Origin: CAZTNW01 sp964614945
GTDB taxonomy: Bacteria; Caldisericota; JANLFM01
Length of the DNA: 5,867 nt
Direction: 5' to 3'
Assembly: GCA_964614945.1 (NCBI GenBank)
Contig: CAZTNW010000022.1
Coordinates: 1 to 5,867 of the forward strand
Of this stretch, positions 1-4,729 are shown in pieces. Both the position numbers and the translations under genes were made by a program. Under the pieces are notes generated by a model. It had not been told where the DNA came from and did not search any database. It was given only the letters and a program-made list of their open reading frames with translations. Positions within the stretch are counted from its first letter, which is position 1. Each line of letters begins with the position of its first letter.

Positions 1-75
1 GACGTATTTATCCACGATACAACTTGTTTGAAAATAAGGGCATTAGAAATCCGAAAATAAGACACATCACTTCAG

Positions 76-103
76 TTGACAATATAAACCAACATTGTAC
101 AAT
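76..103 (+). promoter_or_regulatory. Sigma-70-type promoter of the toxin-antitoxin operon
   Basis: A consensus -35 box TTGACA lies at 76-81 and a -10 box TACAAT (one mismatch to TATAAT) at 98-103, separated by 16 bp. The predicted transcript starts near 110, giving a leader of about 15 nt before the antitoxin ATG at 125. The in-frame TTG at 95 falls inside the promoter, so it cannot be the start codon. Confidence 0.8.
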
Positions 104-113
104 ATGTGTACAA
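95..113. promoter_or_regulatory. Paired TGTACA operator palindromes of the antitoxin
   Basis: Two palindromic cores TGTACA occur at 96-101 and 107-112, with centres 11 bp apart (one helical turn). The first sits in the perfect palindrome ATTGTACAAT (94-103); the second is GTGTACAA (106-113). The outer halves also form TTGTAC-N7-GTACAA. The pair covers the -10 box and the expected start of transcription. The Escherichia coli yefM-yoeB operator is known to use adjacent palindromes with a TGTACA core, so autorepression by the Phd/YefM-type antitoxin (strengthened by toxin) is the likely role. Confidence 0.75.
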
Positions 114-124
114 GGAAGTGGCAA

Positions 125-409
125 ATGGAAAGAGTCATAGAAGTTGAAGATGTTGGCATCTCAAATGCGAGATCGAGACTGACCAGGCTACCTGAAGAAG
201 TCTCAAGAAGGAACTCGGTCATGCGCATAACAAGCAACAGGCAACCAGTGCTAGCCCTGCTCAGCTGGGAGCTATTTGATGCAATGGTTGAGACACTGGA
301 ACTGCTCGCTGATACCGAGTTGATGGCCATGCTTGCCAAGTCAGAGGATGAAATACAGAAAGGCAAAACCATCTCCTGGGAAGACGCAAAAGCAGAGTTG
401 GCCAAATAG
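125..409 (+). CDS. Phd/YefM-family antitoxin
   Basis: A 94-residue antitoxin of a type II toxin-antitoxin pair. The N-terminal half (about residues 1-50) has the Phd/YefM DNA-binding fold pattern: a strand, the helix NARSRLTRLPEEV, then VMRITSNRQPVLALLS, matching the family's 'ITRNGKPVAVLLS' block. Next come the helix WELFDAMVETLELLAD and an acidic, lysine-rich C-terminal tail (KSEDEIQKGKTISWEDAKAE) of the kind that wraps the toxin. The ATG at 125 is chosen over upstream in-frame starts because AGGAAG (113-118) sits 6 nt before it and the promoter occupies 76-103. It should neutralise the RelE-type toxin 21 bp downstream and repress the shared promoter through the TGTACA sites. Length is normal for the family. 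Family call secure; exact subfamily not resolved. Confidence 0.9.
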   Translation: MERVIEVEDVGISNARSRLTRLPEEVSRRNSVMRITSNRQPVLALLSWELFDAMVETLELLADTELMAMLAKSEDEIQKGKTISWEDAKAELAK

Positions 410-430
410 CCTCTCTGGTCCTTCCCGTAT

Positions 431-721
431 ATGGAATACAAAATTATAATCACACCAACAGCCCTTGGTTGCCTAAGATCGATAAGGGATGCAAACCCAA
501 TCATTTTTGCAAGGATAAAGAAGACGATAGACAGACTTGGCCAGGACCCACAAAAGATTGGCTCAAAACTGACTGATCCTCTCTCAAGATACTGGCGGGT
601 CCGTGTTGGAGATTATAGGGTCATCTACATAATCCAAAATGACATTGTCACGGTGACCATTCTATACGCAGGCCACCGCAAGGAAGTCTACAAGAAAATA
701 AGCAGGTTTTTGAAAAGGTAG
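431..721 (+). CDS. RelE-family toxin (ribosome-dependent mRNA endonuclease)
   Basis: A 96-residue RelE/ParE-superfamily toxin. The fold order fits: strand YKIIITPTA, two helices (LRSIRDANPIIFARIKKTIDRL), then the sheet YWRVRVGDYRVIYII and TVTILYAGHRKEVY. Residues matching the mRNA-cleaving site of E. coli RelE are present: R56 and R58 (basic pair in YWRVRV, for K52/K54), R63 in DYRVIY (for R61), R83 in GHRKEVY (for R81) and Y87. This favours RelE-like ribosome-dependent mRNA cleavage over ParE-like gyrase poisoning. It is co-transcribed 21 bp after the antitoxin, and pairing of RelE toxins with Phd/YefM antitoxins is common. No purine-rich Shine-Dalgarno sequence precedes the ATG (the leader is pyrimidine-rich TCTCTGGTCCTTCCCG), so translation is probably weaker than that of the antitoxin. 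The gene appears intact. Confidence 0.9.
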   Translation: MEYKIIITPTALGCLRSIRDANPIIFARIKKTIDRLGQDPQKIGSKLTDPLSRYWRVRVGDYRVIYIIQNDIVTVTILYAGHRKEVYKKISRFLKR

Positions 722-725
722 CAAC

Positions 726-776
726 AAGTAACTGTCATCCATCTCATAGTTGTATGATTCAAAATTCCAGTTACTT
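726..776. repeat. Inverted repeat just after the toxin gene
   Basis: AAGTAACTG (726-734) and CAGTTACTT (768-776) are perfect 9-bp reverse complements. Between them lies a smaller hairpin, TCATA-GTTG-TATGA. The left arm begins 4 nt after the toxin stop codon, so the transcript could fold into a 3' structure. No good T-tract follows, so a classical intrinsic terminator is not supported. mRNA protection, a processing site or a recombination scar are alternatives. Confidence 0.5.
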
Positions 777-880
777 ATTCGTCACCTATTTTCTACATCA
801 ACAAAACAGACTCAGAATATCTACTAGTCCATAACCTTGTTTTTGGGTTCATTTTCCAGTCAAATTGAAAGTTTTTTCAC

Positions 881-910
881 AAAAAAAGGCCTTGTTTGTT
901 TCAAACAGGC
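881..910 (-). terminator. Intrinsic-terminator-like hairpin facing left
   Basis: Positions 889-898 (GCCTTGTTTG) pair with 902-910 (CAAACAGGC), forming nine base pairs with one bulged T (893) and a 3-nt loop. Read on the minus strand the hairpin is followed, after one base, by seven T (complement of the A-run 881-887), which is the classical layout. On + there is no T-tract after the stem. No minus-strand gene is visible to its right before the recombinase, so it may end antisense transcription coming from the minus-strand genes or a small untranslated RNA. Confidence 0.5.
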
Positions 911-951
911 TCTCAGATAAATTCAGCCAAAGCAGTCTTTGCCTATTTTAA

Positions 952-992
952 GTGATACGATACAGGCAGTTGTACCGATACAAATGTATCAC
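952..992. repeat. Cluster of GATAC motifs (candidate protein-binding sites)
   Basis: GATAC occurs at 954-958, 959-963 and 977-981, and its complement GTATC at 986-990. CGATACA is directly repeated (958-964 and 976-982). GATACA (977-982) and TGTATC (985-990) form a palindrome around AA, and GTGATAC (952-958) pairs with GTATCAC (986-992). The cluster ends 11 bp before the candidate -35 box of the recombinase promoter, so it could be a regulator array or accessory recombinase sites. Confidence 0.45.
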
Positions 993-1003
993 TATGGAAA
1001 ACA

Positions 1004-1031
1004 TTGATTTTTGACACAAATATGTTACTAT
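1004..1031 (+). promoter_or_regulatory. Candidate promoter of the recombinase gene
   Basis: TTGATT (1004-1009) is followed after 16 bp by TACTAT (1026-1031), which has the extended -10 TGT directly before it (1023-1025). Transcription would begin near 1038, in the left arm of the 1036-1059 palindrome. A better -35 match, TTGACA at 1011-1016, lacks a good -10 at proper spacing. Confidence 0.45.
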
Positions 1032-1035
1032 TATC

Positions 1036-1059
1036 GTAAACGCTAGACCTAGCGTTTAC
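1036..1059. promoter_or_regulatory. 24-bp palindrome: operator or recombinase crossover site
   Basis: The arms GTAAACGCTAG (1036-1046) and CTAGCGTTTAC (1049-1059) are perfect reverse complements around the dinucleotide AC. The palindrome covers the predicted transcription start and ends 5 nt before the AAGGAG ribosome-binding site. It may be an operator, an mRNA hairpin controlling translation, or a crossover site: serine recombinases cut with a 2-bp stagger at the centre of roughly symmetric sites, and such sites often adjoin their genes. The sequence alone does not decide. Confidence 0.6.
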
Positions 1060-1075
1060 AGTTTAAGGAGATAAT

Positions 1076-2038
1076 ATGACAACTAATAATCAGAAAGCTA
1101 TTGGATACATAAGAGTCTCATCCGATGACCAGGCTAGAGAGGGTCTTTCACTTGAAGCCCAGGAGAGGAAGATAAGGGCATACTGTGACCTGAAGGGTCT
1201 GGAACTTGTCACCATTTTCAAAGACGAAGGCATCTCAGGGTTCAAACCTCTGGAGAAGAGACCAGGTGGGTTGTCTGCACTCGCATCCCTGGGTTTTGTA
1301 CTCCAGTCACTCCCCAGTCACAATGGAAATGGCAAGAACTCCAAATTAACTCTTGAAAATGATCTTCAGAAAAGGCCCAAATTTGAACGTTCTGGTTCTC
1401 CTGAGGGCAATGAGTGGCAGAGGTCTGATAATGCCCCTAAAACAGCCCAGGATTACGGCATTCTGGAAGCTAACAAGTGCGTCATTGCCAATGATGTATC
1501 ACAATCTAAAAATGGAACATTTCATTCTTGTCCTGGTGAACCAATTGCCTGTAACCTGGTTGCCATTAAGCTGGACAGGTTGTTCAGGAATACAGGGGAT
1601 GCAATATCAAAATCACAGGAGTTCCAGAAGAGAGGGATCAATCTCCATCTGCTTGATGTGTCTGTTGATACCAGTACTGCAACAGGAAAGATGTTCTTTA
1701 CTGTTCTTGCCATGCTGGCACAGTTTGAAAGGGATATTACAGGTGAGAGGACCAAGACCGTACTGGACATGAAGAGAAAGGACGGAAAGGTCTGGAACCA
1801 TACACCATTTGGATACGACAGAATGGGTGATGTTCTCATACCTAACAAAAAGGAACAGAAAGGCATCCAGATGATGAAGAGGCTACATGACCAGGGATAC
1901 AGCCTGAGGGAGATAGCAGGTGAGCTGGAGCTGGCTGGTATATCACCAAAGAGGGGTGGAGAGTGGCAAGCAGGAAGCGTAAGAAATGCTATGTTAAAAA
2001 ACAAACAACTAAGGGTTGCAGATACTATCTTAGCTTAA
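1076..2038 (+). CDS. Serine site-specific recombinase with an internal insertion
   Basis: A 320-residue resolvase/invertase-family recombinase. AAGGAG (1065-1070) 5 nt before the ATG fixes the start. The catalytic domain opens with AIGYIRVSSDDQ: R13, nucleophile S15 and Q19 match gamma-delta resolvase R8, S10 and Q14. R62 (RPG) matches R45, and KLDRLFRN supplies D167, R168 and R171 (D67, R68, R71). GKMFFTVLAMLAQFERDITGERT (about 203-225) is the usual helix E region. A short recombinase/helix-turn-helix part follows, with GYSLREIAGELELAGISPKRGG and SVRNAML. The R62-to-D167 distance is 105 residues against 22 in gamma-delta, so about 83 residues are extra; without them the length (about 237) is normal for small members. 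No zinc-ribbon/coiled-coil tail exists, so this is not a full large serine integrase. The last 14 nt overlap the convergent minus-strand gene. Arginine is nearly all AGA/AGG. Whether it is active is unknown. Confidence 0.88.
   Translation: MTTNNQKAIGYIRVSSDDQAREGLSLEAQERKIRAYCDLKGLELVTIFKDEGISGFKPLEKRPGGLSALASLGFVLQSLPSHNGNGKNSKLTLENDLQKRPKFERSGSPEGNEWQRSDNAPKTAQDYGILEANKCVIANDVSQSKNGTFHSCPGEPIACNLVAIKLDRLFRNTGDAISKSQEFQKRGINLHLLDVSVDTSTATGKMFFTVLAMLAQFERDITGERTKTVLDMKRKDGKVWNHTPFGYDRMGDVLIPNKKEQKGIQMMKRLHDQGYSLREIAGELELAGISPKRGGEWQAGSVRNAMLKNKQLRVADTILA
1268..1555 (+). other. Extra in-frame segment inside the recombinase catalytic domain
   Basis: Residues about 65-160 lie between helix B (RPGGLSAL) and the strand leading to KLDRLFRN, where relatives have only a short helix and turn. 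About 83 residues (249 bp) are extra, with no stop and no frame change. The peptide is polar and low in recognisable pattern, with C135, H150, C152 and C159 near its end. It contains CCAGTCAC twice, at 1303-1310 and 1314-1321 (11-bp period), and the gene's only CGT arginine codon. No intein motifs or clear terminal inverted repeats were found. The borders are approximate. Confidence 0.6.
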
Positions 2039-3290
2039 TTGTTTCAATCAAGTGTTTATCAGAGTAGTAGTCATCGCTAAGTGGAATATCGGCTGTATAG
2101 ACTCCATTATCTGTAAATATGTAATACTCGTGAGGATATTTACCTAAACCTACTAATGCAAAATTAATACTATCTTTTAAGGGTTCAAACTCAAATACTC
2201 GAATCTCCTTAACGATACTACTAAACACCATTTGTGTTAGGATGCATTCGCCATTTTCATTATATCTTTTTAATAACCACTCTTTTCCAGTTGAACCTTC
2301 GCCAAATCCCAATACTGCCTTATAATGATAATCTGAGATTTTTCTCGAAATGTTATCATATAAAAAATAAAGTCCTTGATTGTAGGAAAATAGAACATAA
2401 TCAAGGCTAGCTGACACACTGTCTAGATCTAACTTTGTTATCAAATCCATTTTTTCATCATTAAAAGAGAATATCGTTTTTCCATCATAGAGAGCGTACC
2501 AATAAAAATCATAATCTGGGAAATTGATTTGTCTTCTATAGATGCAATTATTTATATCACCATTTTGTCCAAGATTGATAATCTTTTTCAGAACAAGAGC
2601 CCCTTTTTCTATTTTATAAAAGTCAAAGTTTCTACCATCATAAACTTTAAGTGTACTATCGAACCAGTTACTTGGTATGAGCAGAGACTCTTTTTTAAGA
2701 TTCTGTTTTTTGATCAATTTTCCATTTACATCATATATGTAGATGTCTTTTTGATTGGTTGATTGGCAAATGGCAAATACAGATTTATTTGCATCTTTAA
2801 GTGTGCATATCACTTTTGCATCAGGTATCTTGGTGGTCCAGAAAGAATCAATGCTAACGTTTGAAACACTAATCGACTGTTGATTTATTGAAATACTGAT
2901 TTCTATTCTAAACCTAGTAAGATATGCGTTATTGGACGAGGTATAGGTCATCAGTATATCTGTACTAACAGCATCTGAAGTCTTTGAAGCGTTGTTCTCA
3001 GAGTCTGGGGACCAAATGAAATATGAGTCAGGTTTCTCTGGAATGACAAAATGCTTTATTGTTTTTTGTAAAGTGCAATCTTCACAAATATATATACTGT
3101 TTCCATCAAGAATGACCGGTAACTGCAAGTAATGGTAACTTATTATATCAATAATCTTTCCGCTAATATATTTATTATGTATCTTTTTTAGTTTTATTGG
3201 CTGCGATAGAAGAGTTGGAGTACCACAGCTACACGTGAAGGAAAAAAGCAAGAAAACAGCACCAAGGATGACATACGCATTTTTTCTCAA
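2025..3290 (-). CDS. Probable exported lipoprotein, unknown function
   Basis: A 421-residue protein I do not recognise. It starts with TTG, supported by GGAGGG (3296-3301) 5 nt upstream. The N-terminus is a clear export signal: basic RKN, hydrophobic core AYVILGAVFLLFSF, then TCSCG. C20 or C22 could be the lipidated cysteine; neither has a textbook lipobox, but relaxed lipoboxes are known in spirochaetes. The rest is rich in predicted strands ending in aromatic or Asp-Gly turns (IYIYDVNGKLIKK, LKVYDGRNFDFYKI, LYFLYDNISRK, YYIFTDNGVYTADI). This could be a beta-propeller-like repeat fold, which is inference. It lies 45 bp after the stop of the upstream minus-strand gene, so the two are probably one operon. 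As the partner of a possible membrane-active protein it might be an immunity lipoprotein. Its 3' end overlaps the recombinase by 14 nt. The gene is clearly more AT-rich than the recombinase. Confidence 0.75.
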   Translation of the reverse strand: MRKNAYVILGAVFLLFSFTCSCGTPTLLSQPIKLKKIHNKYISGKIIDIISYHYLQLPVILDGNSIYICEDCTLQKTIKHFVIPEKPDSYFIWSPDSENNASKTSDAVSTDILMTYTSSNNAYLTRFRIEISISINQQSISVSNVSIDSFWTTKIPDAKVICTLKDANKSVFAICQSTNQKDIYIYDVNGKLIKKQNLKKESLLIPSNWFDSTLKVYDGRNFDFYKIEKGALVLKKIINLGQNGDINNCIYRRQINFPDYDFYWYALYDGKTIFSFNDEKMDLITKLDLDSVSASLDYVLFSYNQGLYFLYDNISRKISDYHYKAVLGFGEGSTGKEWLLKRYNENGECILTQMVFSSIVKEIRVFEFEPLKDSINFALVGLGKYPHEYYIFTDNGVYTADIPLSDDYYSDKHLIETIKLR

Positions 3291-3294
3291 TTTT

Positions 3295-3301
3295 ACCCTC
3301 C
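3295..3301 (-). promoter_or_regulatory. Strong ribosome-binding site that fixes a TTG start
   Basis: On the minus strand GGAGGGT precedes the TTG codon at 3290-3288 with ideal spacing. The only nearby ATG (inside AAAAATGCG) is out of frame, so the lipoprotein must begin at the TTG. The site also shows that this gene is translated independently of its upstream neighbour. Confidence 0.75.
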
Positions 3302-3335
3302 AGTATTCGTAAATTGTGTCTCCAGCCTAACTTTC

Positions 3336-4631
3336 TTATGGTGAAGGTAGACAACCAGCAGCCTCGTATGAAGGAGCATTTTTCATATAGTATCCTCTAG
3401 ATTTTTCATATTTATACCATTCATCTAGTTCTGGTTTTAACCCAGTTACCATAAACACATAATTTACTAGTTGTAATGAATCGGAAGAACCTTTACTTGC
3501 AGCCATATACCCCATGTACCAATTTAATGCTTTATAGGCATCTCCAGCTTGTAAGTCACTCATATGTCCGGTATTACGTAAACACATTGAGAAATAGCCT
3601 GATGATGTAGCAATTGTAGCAAACATATCTTTTATATTATACCACATATCAGGATTGATCAAACCTGCTGCTCTTTCAGTTTTATACATACCTACAGTAA
3701 CACCACCAGAGTTATTTATATAACCATCACCTTTTGCATTGACAAACGAATCTATTATCAAAGACGCCGCTGTTAAACCAAGCGAAACAGCCAAGGCGAC
3801 CCCGCCTGTCAATTCAGTAAAAATTGTTATTGCTACTTCAATGGCGGTTTCCAAACCATCCACAAGAGAGGACAAATCATTATTTTCTCCTCCCATATAT
3901 TTTCCATTGGCACTTGATATCAACCAAAGTACCGAATTAATACGTATAATATCAACTAAGCCTATGTTGTCACTTAGGTTTTTAATTATTCCTTTGCTGC
4001 TAAAATCTATATCAAGTGTACGCGTGCCTAGCTTCCCAGCTACATGATCTCTTCCTTCAACATGAGAATTCCAATAAGCATTCCAAAAACCCTGCATAAC
4101 AAGAAATTCTTCTGCACCAATGCCCCACTCACCATTTTGAAGAGCATTTTTTAACTTTTCAACAAGAGTATCATCTGCGTCTATATTCTCTTTTGATATT
4201 ACAATTTTACATGCTGCCGCCCAACCAACAGCTGCAGACCAAAAGAAATCATAATAATCCTCTGCGTTACCATCATTTACACTTCCAGCAATCCCACAAA
4301 ATTCATTAAAATGATTTTGAAATAGATGATCAAGCCAGAAAAATGCTCCTTTTGGATATTTTTGAAACATCTCAGCAACTTCTGGAATATTTAAGGCATC
4401 TTGAAGACCTTTAGCAATAGCTTCACCAATGCTTTTTTTGTATGGTTCATCTTTGCCACCGCTTGTATATGAAACATTTACTTTTGTGTCTTTTCCACTC
4501 CCAGTAACCGATATTTTGAATTCCATACCAGCAATTTCGACTGTATATTCCTTGCCTCCTGGTATATCTTTTTCTGAAATAACCTTTACATTTTTATCAG
4601 GTATGACTTCGCTCGTAGTTTTGGTAGGCAT
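3336..4631 (-). CDS. Unrecognised protein with long hydrophobic segment; candidate effector
   Basis: A 431-residue protein from the ATG at 4631; family not recognised. Residues about 20-65 look strand-rich (GGKEYTVEIAGMEFKISVTG, TKVNVSYTSGG). A mostly helical part follows, with aromatic stretches (FFWLDHLFQNHFNEF, YYDFFWSAAVGWAAACK). Residues about 259-296 form a long Gly/Ala/Leu-rich hydrophobic stretch (AIEVAITIFTELTGGVALAV then SLGLTAASLIIDSFV), like a membrane-inserting hairpin. The frame stays open upstream to a GTG at 4745 (469 residues, hydrophobic N-terminus), but that extension is antisense to the Rhs-like stretch on +. Neither start has a Shine-Dalgarno site or clear promoter, so the true 5' end may have been lost in a rearrangement. 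It probably forms an operon with the lipoprotein 45 bp downstream. A pore-forming or membrane-active toxin paired with a lipoprotein immunity factor would explain the pair, but this is a guess. Confidence 0.6.
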   Translation of the reverse strand: MPTKTTSEVIPDKNVKVISEKDIPGGKEYTVEIAGMEFKISVTGSGKDTKVNVSYTSGGKDEPYKKSIGEAIAKGLQDALNIPEVAEMFQKYPKGAFFWLDHLFQNHFNEFCGIAGSVNDGNAEDYYDFFWSAAVGWAAACKIVISKENIDADDTLVEKLKNALQNGEWGIGAEEFLVMQGFWNAYWNSHVEGRDHVAGKLGTRTLDIDFSSKGIIKNLSDNIGLVDIIRINSVLWLISSANGKYMGGENNDLSSLVDGLETAIEVAITIFTELTGGVALAVSLGLTAASLIIDSFVNAKGDGYINNSGGVTVGMYKTERAAGLINPDMWYNIKDMFATIATSSGYFSMCLRNTGHMSDLQAGDAYKALNWYMGYMAASKGSSDSLQLVNYVFMVTGLKPELDEWYKYEKSRGYYMKNAPSYEAAGCLPSP

Positions 4632-4633
4632 TT

Positions 4634-4690
4634 TGGGATAGGGAAATTGGCATCTATTACACAGAGGGATATTACAGACCAGATTCAGGC
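4634..4690 (+). other. Rhs/YD-repeat core C-terminal motif (fragment)
   Basis: In the frame of the following + strand gene this stretch reads WDREIGIYYTEGYYRPDSG. Rhs cores end in a block of the form DRETGLYYxxARYYDPxTGR, usually followed by a DPxG-type motif. Matching are DRE-x-G-(I/L)-YY, a second YY three residues later (usually four), and P-D-S-G. Upstream the frame is closed by TAG at 4625-4627, and downstream the DPxG motif is missing. It therefore looks like a short, slightly degenerate core remnant at the edge of a module. The match was recognised by eye only. Confidence 0.5.
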
Positions 4691-4729
4691 TCAAGACTCC
4701 AAGGAACAGGACATCCAGAATCACAAAAC

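Larger units (their letters stand above)
722..1075. other. Gene-free region between toxin and recombinase
   Basis: About 350 bp with no credible coding frame on either strand. From left to right it holds the 726-776 inverted repeat, an AT-rich featureless stretch (about 780-870), a hairpin that works as a terminator only on the minus strand (881-910), a cluster of GATAC motifs (952-992), an extended -10 promoter, a 24-bp palindrome (1036-1059) and the recombinase ribosome-binding site. The density of symmetric elements on the right is typical of control or recombination regions ahead of a recombinase gene. Confidence 0.7.

Noticed and set aside
30..61. GAAAATAAG repeated at 30-38 and 53-61
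   Set aside because: Only two AT-rich 9-mers upstream of the toxin-antitoxin promoter; too little to call an element.
95..127. Earlier TTG/ATG starts for the antitoxin
   Set aside because: TTG 95 and ATG 104 lie within the -10/operator region before the expected transcript start; AGGAAG fits ATG 125.
67..504. Minus-strand open frame of 145 codons across the antitoxin gene
   Set aside because: It is antisense to a clear Phd/YefM antitoxin with promoter and ribosome-binding site, and its Ser/Leu-rich translation matches no family.
1268..1555. Intein, intron or small transposon as the recombinase insertion
   Set aside because: Too short for an intein and without splice-junction residues. No clear terminal inverted repeats or exact target duplication, only a loose CC(A/T)GGTG similarity at the edges.
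1353..2004. Other-frame open frames inside the recombinase (both strands)
   Set aside because: The recombinase frame carries all catalytic motifs; the others lack ribosome-binding sites and recognisable content.
2001..2052. Intrinsic terminators at the convergent ends (stems 2009-2013/2029-2033 and 2034-2052)
   Set aside because: The first stem is only 5 bp with a 15-nt loop. The second is AT-rich with a mismatch and no T-tract. Neither is strong enough to call.
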